Source: Caldithrix sp. (GTDB taxonomy: Bacteria; KSB1; UBA2214; DYKH01). From it: DNA of 26,691 bases. The translations under genes were made by a program, and so were the position numbers. Below the pieces are notes generated by a model. That model saw nothing but the letters and a program-made list of their open reading frames with translations. It was not told where the DNA came from and searched no databases. Positions 1 through 7,784 of the stretch are shown here, in pieces. The first letter of the stretch is position 1; each line of letters opens with the position of its first letter. The stretch spans positions 15,201 to 41,891 of the forward strand of contig DYKH01000006.1 of the NCBI GenBank assembly GCA_020722685.1. Reading direction: 5' to 3'.

Positions 1-306
1 TTAGGAAAGTTGGGTCACAAATTTTTGAAACACCACCTTGCCCTCCAGCTCAAGGGTATCCACGATGCCTATGATGCTGGTGTCTGTGGGAACGGTATCC
101 ATATTTTTCGCTTGTCGCGCCGAGCTGCCGCGTACGATGATGACCAGCTCGCCGATGCCGGCGCCGACAGTGTCAACGGCAACCACATAGGACTTGGTCG
201 GGGTAGCGTCAATGTTAACCAGATTGACCACCAGCAGCTTGCTGCCGGCGAGTTTTCCATCTTTGACGGTAGAAACAACCGTTCCTACAACCTTACCCAG
301 TTCCAC
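1..306 (-). CDS. Bacterial microcompartment vertex protein, EutN/CcmL family
   Basis: The 101-residue product is full length for the EutN/CcmL (BMC-P) family, whose pentamers cap the vertices of bacterial microcompartment shells. Visible family features are the N-terminal M-x-L-G-K-V-V-G-T-V-V-S-T strand, a central V-A-V-D-T-V-G-A-G-I-G-E-L-V segment and the following G-S-S-A-R pore-region motif. The start is a GTG at 304-306, chosen because an AAGGAG ribosome binding site lies five bases upstream (complement of 312-317). The stop codon is the first three bases of the window, so the downstream operon partners are not visible. No other shell protein (BMC-H or BMC-T) occurs in the window, so the compartment type cannot be assigned. 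radC lies upstream on the same strand, 86 bases away. The family call is secure; its substrate is unknown. Confidence 0.92.
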   Translation of the reverse strand: MELGKVVGTVVSTVKDGKLAGSKLLVVNLVNIDATPTKSYVVAVDTVGAGIGELVIIVRGSSARQAKNMDTVPTDTSIIGIVDTLELEGKVVFQKFVTQLS

Positions 307-392
307 TTGTGCTCCTTGTGCTGAGTTTGCTTTGAATTTGTTTTGCTCTGTATTGTCACTTTTACAAGCGAGATTGGCAGCCTAATCCGAAA

Positions 393-1094
393 TCACCTTT
401 TTGTCGGCAGCAAGCCCTGATCGGAAAAGCTAAAGTAATTGTCCCGACCAATGATGATGTGATCCAAAACGTTCAAGTCAACGTAGCGGCAGGCGGCGAC
501 AATTTTTTCCGTGACGTTTTTGTCTTCGGGAGAAGGGGTTGGATCGCCGCTTGGATGGTTGTGCATCAGAATGATCGAGGCAGCGGATTGTTGAATGCCT
601 GTCAAGATGATTTCTCGGGGCGAGACCACACTTTCCGATAAGCTTCCTTGGAATAGGATCTTTTCGCTGATCAAGTCATTGCGGATTGTTAAATAGAGAA
701 CGCGAAATTCTTCACGACCCAAGTCACGCATGCGCAAATGCAAGAGCTTGTAAGCATCTTCCGAGCATTGAATGCGATCGTGGACGCGCCACTTTTGTTG
801 CGCCAGTCTTTTGGCCAGCTCCAACGCCGCCTTGACCTGCGCCGCCTTGGCCATGCCGATGCCTTTGATTTGGCAAAGGGCTTCTGCCGGCTGTCCGTCG
901 AGACCGCGCAAGCCATCGAATTGGCTGATCAGTTGCCGCGCCAAGTCCATCGCTGTCTCGCGACCGTCGCCGGTGCGCAGAATGATCGCCAACAACTCGG
1001 CTTCGGAAAGTGCATCGGCGCCGTGCTTCATCAGGCGTTCACGCGGCCGCTCATCTTCCGGCCAGTCCGGTATTTTGCTCCTATAGTTCCCCAT
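393..1094 (-). CDS. radC: RadC family JAB/MPN-domain protein
   Basis: The 233-residue product has the usual RadC layout and length. An N-terminal helical region is followed by a helix-hairpin-helix-like segment (about residues 74-97, C-Q-I-K-G-I-G-M-A-K-A) and a C-terminal JAB/MPN metalloprotease-like domain. The JAMM residues are visible: Glu128, His178, His180, Ser188 and Asp191 within H-N-H-P-S-G-D-P. RadC was named for a DNA-repair phenotype in E. coli that was later questioned; the domain belongs to a zinc isopeptidase fold and its substrate is uncertain. No strong ribosome binding site precedes the ATG at 1092-1094. A terminator for the upstream T9SS gene (1186-1224) separates radC from it, so radC probably has its own promoter between 1095 and 1185. 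It may be co-transcribed with the downstream EutN-like gene. Confidence 0.95.
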   Translation of the reverse strand: MGNYRSKIPDWPEDERPRERLMKHGADALSEAELLAIILRTGDGRETAMDLARQLISQFDGLRGLDGQPAEALCQIKGIGMAKAAQVKAALELAKRLAQQKWRVHDRIQCSEDAYKLLHLRMRDLGREEFRVLYLTIRNDLISEKILFQGSLSESVVSPREIILTGIQQSAASIILMHNHPSGDPTPSPEDKNVTEKIVAACRYVDLNVLDHIIIGRDNYFSFSDQGLLPTKR

Positions 1095-1185
1095 AAGTGT
1101 GCGGCAATATAGTGCAAATAGGAAAGAAAATCAAGAAGCATTTGACATGCTGAGTGTGGCCGGTTGGACGCATTTGCCAAACGAG

Positions 1186-1224
1186 AAAAATGAAAAAGGC
1201 TGAGCTCGTTCGAGGTCAGCCTTT
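1186..1224 (-). terminator. Rho-independent terminator of the T9SS-exported protein gene
   Basis: A 9-bp stem (AAAGGCTGA at 1195-1203 with TCAGCCTTT at 1216-1224) is continued, after a G/G mismatch, by CTCG/CGAG around a TT loop. On the minus strand it is followed by a T-rich tail (complement of the two A5 runs at 1186-1197). It lies 26 bases past the stop of the 788-residue gene and is oriented to end that transcript. Confidence 0.85.
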
Positions 1225-1249
1225 AATTGACTTTTGTGTAATTGGAACT

Positions 1250-3616
1250 CTATTCCAGTTTAATCATTTTCCGCGTCGCCTGAAATGTGCCGCTGCGCAG
1301 GATGTAGAAATAGATTCCCGAGCTGACTGCCAGTCCGTTGTCATCGCGGCCATCCCATTCGGTGCGATAATAACCGGCTTTAGCGGGCTCCTCGAATAGG
1401 GTCCGCACTTGCCTACCGAGCATGTCATAAATAACGAGACTCATTCTGCCCTGTGCCGACGCGGGTATCTGATAAGAAACGGTGGTCGATGGATTGAAGG
1501 GATTGGGAAAGTTCTGCGCCAGCAGAAACTGCGAAGGAGCTTGCACGGTCACTTCTACAACCTTCGAGTAGCTGAAAGCTCCATCGGTGTCCACTTGCCG
1601 CAGACGATAGCTAACGGAGCCGATGACATCCAGAGCATCTTGATAGGAATATTGGTGCGGTGTAGAACTGGTGCCGGCGCCGCGAATGAAAGCGATTTCC
1701 TGCCAATCATGTTCGTTCTCGAGTTTCCGTTCTATTGCAAACCCAAGATTATTGGTCTCGCTGGCTGTCGTCCATTGCAGAGATACTTTATTCTCGCTAC
1801 TGAAAGACAGAAAACTTGCCAGCTCCACGGGTGTCGTTTTGCTTGTCGATAGATTTGAAGGAGCCGACCAATTGATAACCTCGTCACCCGTTCGCACGGC
1901 GAAATAATATTTATTGTTCCGGACTAGATTCCCAATAGCAAAATATTCCTGGCTTCCTGGTTCCGAAGGAGTAGGCGGATTTAAAAGATCGGTTGCTTCT
2001 GCCCACCAAGCTTCAATGTTTTTGTCCATTGCGTCGGAGCTATATCTTATACTATAATGGGAAGCTCGCCTACCAACTTGGCCGTCATCTGCAGGGGCTG
2101 TCCAACTCAATGTGAGAGCAGTATCATCCCTGGCGACGATTTTTAAGTCATTGATTCTTGCCGGTGGTGTATGATCGTTGACCTGAGCCAGTGAAGTGGT
2201 AGTCAGTGGAACAGAGTATTCGTCAAATAATTCCTGCAATTGGCTGAAATTATAATTTTCTGCCAAATAATAGTTTTTGACCAAGACATCTAACACGCCG
2301 GAAACAGAACTATTGTTGGAAAGCATTCGTAAGCCGGTATTGCCATAGAGTCGCCGATTGTCATCGTCATCATATTCATAGAAGAAAAGAGCCTGATCCT
2401 CCCCGATCGGTTGACCTCTGAGGTCGAAGATTGTGAACAAGCTGGCTTTGCTGAGTATCGCTTTCTTGTGAGTGGAAGGATCGACCCAATCGGGGTCTGA
2501 ATTAGCTACTTCAGCACACCAATGTTTTCCGGGCCAATTGGCAGCCCCAAGGTCAAAGCCATGATATCTATGATCCGCATCATTGATACGTATGCCACCG
2601 GTGGCGTTTTTATCGTAGTAGATCATGCCAAAGCCATTAGAACTCAGCACCATGGAAAGAGTCATGCGAGTTATTTTAGCATCCACAGTGCTTGGATCCG
2701 GCGCAGGAATTTCTCTAGCCTCGCTCCACAATTCAGAGTAAGTAGGATAATAGGTATAAGAGATTTTCAGGCTATCATCGTAATTGATCTCATTTCCCAA
2801 GATGGAGCCATGCGCGCTGATACCGAGGACATTTCTTCGCTTGACTCGAATGGCTCCCTGAAGAACATCCGGTGGCCTTTGCTGAAAGACCTTCATTTGC
2901 ACCCCCATGATATCCTGATCCATTTTCTCCTTGATATCGATCGTGAGGCTGATTCCGGAGTACTTGGCTGTCAAGCGTAAACGTAGCCGATGGCGATCGA
3001 GAATGTTGAGCGAAGAGTCCTGCAGGCCCGCTACCGGAATGCCCAGAAAAATAGGCAATCCATTGGCATCAAAATTTGGGTTATCAGAGTGATGAGCCAT
3101 TAAATAGCTTTGCCCATAAACCGTATCCGCTTTCGTCCTCATGTAAGTGGGCAGTCCCGTTATTCCAGTCGGCGTTCGGTAGATGTACGCATAGGCATTC
3201 TGCTGATTATTGGGATTGGTCACAACAATCTCATACCTCGGCCATTGCTTGGATTCCTCATCATCCCACCAAACTTGATCGTCCGGCGCCCGATCACCCA
3301 TATCCTGAGCCATGAACACCAGCTCGTCCTTGGGGTCCAAGGTACCGTTGGTGTCTCCGAAATAGTCCCCATTCGGCAGCACCTCGTCAACTTGAGATGG
3401 AATCGCATGCCAAAGTCCGGAGGCAGCTTCATAGACCAGTACCTTGAGGTTACCCACTGGAGCACCGAGTAATTTCGGCATGCTGTCACCCACCACGACC
3501 ACCGGATCAAGATCCCGGTTCAAGCTGTTCTGTGCGTTCAGCCCGCTTCCCACGAGCAACAGCGCGAGGGTCATCAGAAGACTGGCGAGTAAAAGTGGAC
3601 TTATATTTGGGCGCAT
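1250..3616 (-). CDS. Secreted protein with fibronectin type III domain and T9SS C-terminal sorting domain
   Basis: The 788-residue product begins with a signal peptide (about residues 1-28: hydrophobic L-L-L-A-S-L-L-M-T-L-A-L-L-L-V-G, ending near L-N-A-Q). A large unrecognised extracellular region follows (about 30-490). It includes a D-T-N-G-T-L-D-P-K-D-E-L-V-F segment that resembles an acidic Ca-binding loop. A fibronectin type III-like domain comes next (about 493-595: P-P-A-R-I-N-D-L ... Y-F-A-V-R-T-G-D-E), then a P-V-E-L-x-S-F linker strand common in T9SS proteins. The end is a FlgD-like type A sorting domain (about 698-788: N-F-P-N-P-F-N-P-S-T, Y-D-M-L-G-R-Q-V-R-T-L, S-S-G-I-Y-F-Y). Such domains direct export by the type IX system and surface attachment or release. 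A purine-rich AAGGAAGGGA precedes the ATG. The catalytic or binding role of the main domain is unknown. It appears monocistronic with its own terminator. Confidence 0.85.
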   Translation of the reverse strand: MRPNISPLLLASLLMTLALLLVGSGLNAQNSLNRDLDPVVVVGDSMPKLLGAPVGNLKVLVYEAASGLWHAIPSQVDEVLPNGDYFGDTNGTLDPKDELVFMAQDMGDRAPDDQVWWDDEESKQWPRYEIVVTNPNNQQNAYAYIYRTPTGITGLPTYMRTKADTVYGQSYLMAHHSDNPNFDANGLPIFLGIPVAGLQDSSLNILDRHRLRLRLTAKYSGISLTIDIKEKMDQDIMGVQMKVFQQRPPDVLQGAIRVKRRNVLGISAHGSILGNEINYDDSLKISYTYYPTYSELWSEAREIPAPDPSTVDAKITRMTLSMVLSSNGFGMIYYDKNATGGIRINDADHRYHGFDLGAANWPGKHWCAEVANSDPDWVDPSTHKKAILSKASLFTIFDLRGQPIGEDQALFFYEYDDDDNRRLYGNTGLRMLSNNSSVSGVLDVLVKNYYLAENYNFSQLQELFDEYSVPLTTTSLAQVNDHTPPARINDLKIVARDDTALTLSWTAPADDGQVGRRASHYSIRYSSDAMDKNIEAWWAEATDLLNPPTPSEPGSQEYFAIGNLVRNNKYYFAVRTGDEVINWSAPSNLSTSKTTPVELASFLSFSSENKVSLQWTTASETNNLGFAIERKLENEHDWQEIAFIRGAGTSSTPHQYSYQDALDVIGSVSYRLRQVDTDGAFSYSKVVEVTVQAPSQFLLAQNFPNPFNPSTTVSYQIPASAQGRMSLVIYDMLGRQVRTLFEEPAKAGYYRTEWDGRDDNGLAVSSGIYFYILRSGTFQATRKMIKLE

Positions 3617-3672
3617 AAGCTATCCCTTCCTTACTACAACAACACGTACTGATAAAACGCGGAGCCCAAGCT

Positions 3673-4020
3673 TTAGCGCGATTTGGCAAATGCCGCCACG
3701 GCTTGTTCGATGCTGTCGAAGGTATCGAAGATCGTGACCAATTTGGTGATCACGAAAAGATTCATCACCTTTTCGGTGACATTCGATAGCTTTAAATCTC
3801 CGTTGGCGTTGCGCAAAGACGTCATAGAACCCATGAGGGCGCCCAAGCCGGTACTGTTCATCCAGGTGACCTTGCTCAGATCGATGACGACTTTGTTGAC
3901 ACCGCTACTGATCAAGTCTTTTACTTTGGAATGAATTTCCAGCGTTTCGTCGCCACCCATCAGTTTTCCTTTGAGCTCGATCACTGCGACTTCACCTTGC
4001 ATTTGCTCTTTCAACGGCAT
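3673..4020 (-). CDS. STAS-domain anti-sigma factor antagonist-like protein
   Basis: The 115-residue product is a single STAS domain of the SpoIIAA/RsbV type. It shows the N-terminal strand V-A-V-I-E-L-K-G-K-L-M-G-G-D-E-T and the conserved loop K-V-V-I-D-L-S-K-V-T-W-M-N-S-T-G-L-G-A-L. In this loop the serine of N-S-T-G-L-G (about residue 56) matches the phosphorylated serine of SpoIIAA-like antagonists. Such proteins bind or release a serine kinase/anti-sigma factor depending on phosphorylation. An AGGAGG ribosome binding site sits directly upstream of the ATG at 4018-4020. No partner kinase or PP2C phosphatase lies in the window, so the circuit it serves is unknown. The 56-base gap to the T9SS protein gene would allow co-transcription, but nothing shows it. 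Confidence 0.9.
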   Translation of the reverse strand: MPLKEQMQGEVAVIELKGKLMGGDETLEIHSKVKDLISSGVNKVVIDLSKVTWMNSTGLGALMGSMTSLRNANGDLKLSNVTEKVMNLFVITKLVTIFDTFDSIEQAVAAFAKSR

Positions 4021-4448
4021 GGTATCCTCCTTGCTCTGTTTGGGTTCTGTACTCGGTTTAGTGCCAGTCTGTAATAGAAAAAATGTAACCGATCACAGGA
4101 TGTGGTCACCCCTGCGTATGCAGGTATCTCCTTCCGCCGTGTAATGGAAAGGAGACTCCTGCTTCCGCAGGAATGACGGCACGGCCACGACCCCCGGTGA
4201 TTGGTTACGAAAAAATGTGTCTGCTTAATGGCCTTGGCATACTGTTCAGCGACTCCGACAGGCGTTAACACAGATGCAATGAATCTGCGTCTTCTCTCGA
4301 CTCCCTTTTGTGGTTTCTTGAGAACAAATTAAAGCATTTTTGCCAAGAATGCAACCTCAATTTGTTGAGAAATTGAACGCCTGCTGTCCCTTGATCTCTG
4401 TTCAAGCCGTTGAAATGGAAGGCGCCAAGGGGTTGAGATCGGCTCGGC
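4021..4448. other. Intergenic region without a supported gene
   Basis: This 428-base gap holds the STAS gene's ribosome binding site next to 4020 and a REP-like inverted repeat (4104-4178). The rest is AT-richer sequence in which I see no convincing gene. The open frame on the minus strand at 4011-4271 is an artefact of reading through the repeat (it gives the familiar P-A-Y-A-G-V-T string). Confidence 0.6.
4104..4178. repeat. REP-like imperfect inverted repeat with two inner hairpins
   Basis: Two arms of about 31 bases (4105-4135 and 4146-4177) are imperfect reverse complements around a short spacer. Each arm holds its own small palindrome: CCTGC-GTAT-GCAGG at 4111-4124 and CCTGC-TTCC-GCAGG at 4158-4171. 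The outer motif reads like GTCATTCCTGCGGAAGCAGG, close to the dispersed repeat that appears in many genomes and yields spurious P-A-Y-A-G-M-T peptides. It is non-coding and probably a mobilised REP/MITE-like unit. Confidence 0.8.
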
Positions 4449-5168
4449 TCAGGATACTTGAACCAACAACCGGCGCGCCTCTTTGTTGTGCGGATTCAGC
4501 TTGATGGCGTCGCTAAGAATTTTGCGGGCACGATCTCGCCAGCCGCTTTCTATGCAATACCTACCTACCCGGATGTAAGCTGCGTCCACCTGATCAGCAC
4601 CGACGATTTGCTGACAAAGCTTTTGAATATCTTCCCCCAACGTTTCTTCCAGATAATGGTCGTTTTCCAGTAAATAGGAAAGCACGACCACGTTGTTCGC
4701 ATACTCCACCAGGAGTTTTTTGATCAGTAGAATCCCTTCTTCGAAAAGACCGCGGATGCGGCGCAAATAGTTGTCCAGCGCTGCCTTGGACTCGGAGTAG
4801 TCCTCGCTCTCGGTGGCATAATGCTCCATCACGTACTTGACTTCGCGCGCCATCATGGCTTTGTGAAATAGCAAGCCGACGTTATTGACGAATTCCGTTT
4901 CATCGCGATTGGGCGTGTATTTCTGCGCCTTTTCGAATTGTCCCGTTAGCGGATCGACGATGCGCCGAAAAATTAGATGCAAATCCTCCTTGATGGCAAA
5001 CAATAGTTCCGATAGTTTTTTCAAGCCATCAAAATTAACGGTGCGGCCATGGTTGCTCTCCCGGTCGATGTTGCTAAACATGTTCTTGGCGCGCAGATAG
5101 TCAGCCAGTACCTTGCGAATAATCCAAGGTTTGTTGGCTTGAACAAACGGACTGATTTTTTCATTCAT
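4449..5168 (-). CDS. Hypothetical helical protein with C-terminal TPR-like repeat
   Basis: The 239-residue product is not recognised. It has no signal peptide or membrane segment and looks helical throughout, with many charged residues. The last 45 residues (Y-I-R-V-G-R-Y-C-I-E-S-G-W-R-D-R-A-R-K-I-L and D-A-I-K-L-N-P-H-N-K-E-A) match one tetratricopeptide-repeat unit, so it may be a scaffold or interaction protein. It follows the M14 peptidase gene by 36 bases on the same strand and is probably the last gene of the M61-M14 operon. The ribosome binding site is weak (GCGGA about ten bases before the ATG), which suggests translational dependence on upstream genes. Its role in relation to the two peptidases is not evident. 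Confidence 0.75.
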   Translation of the reverse strand: MNEKISPFVQANKPWIIRKVLADYLRAKNMFSNIDRESNHGRTVNFDGLKKLSELLFAIKEDLHLIFRRIVDPLTGQFEKAQKYTPNRDETEFVNNVGLLFHKAMMAREVKYVMEHYATESEDYSESKAALDNYLRRIRGLFEEGILLIKKLLVEYANNVVVLSYLLENDHYLEETLGEDIQKLCQQIVGADQVDAAYIRVGRYCIESGWRDRARKILSDAIKLNPHNKEARRLLVQVS

Positions 5169-5204
5169 TTTATTATCCGCGACTGTTCTGCTACTAACGA
5201 TCCC

Positions 5205-7784
5205 TTAAAATGCCACCACCGGTTTAGCCGTGCTCTTGATGATAGCGTTGAAAAACAATTTGTAGGTGCCGCGCGTTTGTGCGCGAAACTGTGGGCGAAG
5301 TCCCAAAAGAACGATGGAGCCGCGTCCGACTGGTATTTCGGCTACGGCGGTTTTCAGCGACAGATACTTTTCTCCGCGAAGCCAGCCGCTGAGCAGCAGG
5401 TTTTCCCCGGGATAGGTGGCTATGCGCGTACCTTCGCTGATATCGAACGCCGGACTATGGTCGTTAAATGCTGCCGCTTCTCTTGGCATGCCATAGCCCA
5501 GCGGCGTATTGGTGTTGACAAGTATTTTTAGCAGCGCCCCCGGGACGTCATACTCGGAGGACGGCAGGTCCTTGACGACGTTTTTGGCGCCTAACCAGAA
5601 TTGGCTGAGGGGAATTTCCGAAGCCCGGTTCAAAGTAATCAAAGTGCCGCCAAGCTCTACAAATGCCTTGAGCTGCTCCACCCCGTTTTGCCCGATCCCC
5701 CCGCAGTATTCAGCCGGCAATTCGCCCTCTTTTGCCCCTTTAATTATTTTCTCCGCCGGCTGATCCGGGATGATGATGACATCAAACTGGTCGGCGAGAT
5801 TCGCGGTACGAACGTCGATATCTTTTAAGACGGCGTATTCGATGCCGAAAGTGTCCAACAGGTATCGAGTCCAACCCTCATCCATTGGCGCCAGCCAGCT
5901 TTGATACAGAGCGACCCTGGGCTTGAAAAGCTGCAGGGCCTTTTGGCCCCTTAGATCAGGTGCCGGCCATACTCGCAAGGAGAATTCATCGGCAAGACTT
6001 TGCATAAAGTCCATGCGATTGCTCTTGACCCAAATGGAGCCGGCCGGCAGCTTGTCTCCGTCGACGCTGACTGAATCGGCTAGCCAATAAAGGTTGATCG
6101 GCTCCTTATACAGCCGCTGTAAAGCCTTGACGACTTGGTTGCTGCGAGAATCCAACAGAAATCCCGACGCCTTTGCCGGCCCTTTGATGGAGCCGGACGG
6201 CACTGTCAGCTTGGGCACTTTTTCCAGATCGGCATTGATGCTGCCTTTGACCATCGCCGTTTTCACGCCAAAAAACAGCGGCAGATTGTGGGTCGTCACA
6301 TCGAAAGGCTCTGCCGGCTGGTTGTTGTTTGGGTTGACCTTGACCGGATACGAGGAGACTTCCAACAAGGTTCTGGCATAAGTTCCGTATGGTTGGGCGG
6401 TAGGAATAATGATCGTGCCTTTCGGGTACAGGGTGTTATCGATGACGAAATCATGCTTTGCCCAATAGAACTCCACCAAACCCTTATTTAAGAGATACAG
6501 CAACTCGTAGGTAGCGTAAAGGTCATGCTGCTTCGGCGGAATCAGAAAAGTCGGTTTTTCGTCGGTGGGAACCGCAGCTTCCCGGACCAAATTGTAAGCA
6601 TTGGTTAGCCACATTTCCCGATTGCGGTATGCGTTTTTGAGCACCGAATAGCAGGCATTGAGACTATAGTCGACGATGTCTCCCAGACGCCAGGTGCTTC
6701 CTCGCCATGGCAACGGCTGATTCCATGCCCGCGACCTGGGATCAAAAGTGCCAGTTGGTTTGATATCCTCCGCCGCCAGGCTGAGAGGACTGGCCAAGCG
6801 GGCTGAGGCGATCTCACCCAATACCCGAACACCGCCATGGTAATTGGCATAAGTACGAGCCGGGGAGTAGGAATCAAAGTAGACATTGAAAGCTACGCCG
6901 GAGTTGCCTTGCGCCGTGAGATCAGCCGCTATGGCAGTGCCAAGAAAAGCGATCTCCGCCTGGATAATCGGTTCCATCATCGGGTCGTAGGGGTCCGCGT
7001 ACGGCGGCACAAACATGCGGGCTCCATACGATCCCATTTGGTGCAGATCGAAAACAATGTGGGGCCGCCAAACGTTGTAGACCTCCTCCACCGTCAGCCG
7101 TGTTTCTTTTTGGGTAAGAGCGAACCAGTCGCGGTTCAAATCGTGACCGGTGTATTTGTGATCCAAGAAGGGTAGGGGGCCGGCTTCGTAATCGGTGCCT
7201 TTGTGCTGCTTGTACCATTCGACGACCTTGTCCAATCCGTCCGGATTGTGCGCGGGTATCAGCAACAACACCACATTATCCAAGATGAGGTCGATGTCGC
7301 GGGAAAAGATGCTGGTCAATTGATACGCCAGCTCCATGGACATTTGTGACGGGCCGATTTCTCGCGGATGAATGGAGCAGTTGATGGAGACGATGACTTT
7401 GGCCTCACGAATGAGCCGGCGAGCTTCTGCATCGATGAGGGTGCGCGGATCGGCCAATTGCCGTTGCACGTCTAAGATTTGCGCGGATTTCTGCAGGTTC
7501 TCGGAGGAGGAAATGATGGCCAAGTAGAATGGCCGGCCCTCGGTGGTCTGCCCCAATTCCTGCAAGCGCAACCGCGTGGAAAGCCGGTCCAAAGTTTGGA
7601 AATAGGACACGATTTCTTCATAATTGGCAAGCTTGTAATCTTCACCCGGACCGTAACCGAGGAACTCGGTGGGCGAAGGGATGGAGGAGATCTTTTGCTG
7701 CGCCGATGGCGCCTCATAGGCCAGCACAAAAAGAAAAAGACTTGCCCATACAAGTTTACAGTAGCCGCCATTCATCGTTTTCAT
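5205..7784 (-). CDS. Secreted M14-family zinc carboxypeptidase
   Basis: The 859-residue product begins with a signal peptide (about 1-28). The peptidase M14 domain covers about residues 45-370 and carries the zinc-binding H-P-R-E (His139, Glu142), the third ligand His248 in F-D-L-H-Q-M-G, the substrate-carboxylate motif N-R-D (217-219), and a candidate catalytic Glu324 in V-L-G-E-I-A. The C-terminal half (about 590-859) contains a glutamine-amidotransferase-like fold segment (V-I-I-I-P-D-Q-P, L-K-A-F-V-E-L-G-G-T-L-I-T-L). This two-part layout and length are usual for large bacterial M14 enzymes of this kind. The enzyme is expected to act in the periplasm or outside the cell, removing C-terminal residues from peptides. 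Its start codon overlaps the M61 gene stop by four bases, indicating translational coupling. Confidence 0.93.
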   Translation of the reverse strand: MKTMNGGYCKLVWASLFLFVLAYEAPSAQQKISSIPSPTEFLGYGPGEDYKLANYEEIVSYFQTLDRLSTRLRLQELGQTTEGRPFYLAIISSSENLQKSAQILDVQRQLADPRTLIDAEARRLIREAKVIVSINCSIHPREIGPSQMSMELAYQLTSIFSRDIDLILDNVVLLLIPAHNPDGLDKVVEWYKQHKGTDYEAGPLPFLDHKYTGHDLNRDWFALTQKETRLTVEEVYNVWRPHIVFDLHQMGSYGARMFVPPYADPYDPMMEPIIQAEIAFLGTAIAADLTAQGNSGVAFNVYFDSYSPARTYANYHGGVRVLGEIASARLASPLSLAAEDIKPTGTFDPRSRAWNQPLPWRGSTWRLGDIVDYSLNACYSVLKNAYRNREMWLTNAYNLVREAAVPTDEKPTFLIPPKQHDLYATYELLYLLNKGLVEFYWAKHDFVIDNTLYPKGTIIIPTAQPYGTYARTLLEVSSYPVKVNPNNNQPAEPFDVTTHNLPLFFGVKTAMVKGSINADLEKVPKLTVPSGSIKGPAKASGFLLDSRSNQVVKALQRLYKEPINLYWLADSVSVDGDKLPAGSIWVKSNRMDFMQSLADEFSLRVWPAPDLRGQKALQLFKPRVALYQSWLAPMDEGWTRYLLDTFGIEYAVLKDIDVRTANLADQFDVIIIPDQPAEKIIKGAKEGELPAEYCGGIGQNGVEQLKAFVELGGTLITLNRASEIPLSQFWLGAKNVVKDLPSSEYDVPGALLKILVNTNTPLGYGMPREAAAFNDHSPAFDISEGTRIATYPGENLLLSGWLRGEKYLSLKTAVAEIPVGRGSIVLLGLRPQFRAQTRGTYKLFFNAIIKSTAKPVVAF

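Noticed and set aside
4040..4070. Sigma-54-like TGGCAC box on the minus strand upstream of the STAS gene
   Set aside because: The -24 half is present but the -12 half at the required spacing reads CGAG, not TTGC.
4011..4271. 86-codon minus-strand frame upstream of the STAS gene
   Set aside because: Part of it is read from the REP-like repeat (E-I-P-A-Y-A-G-V-T), a known source of false proteins.
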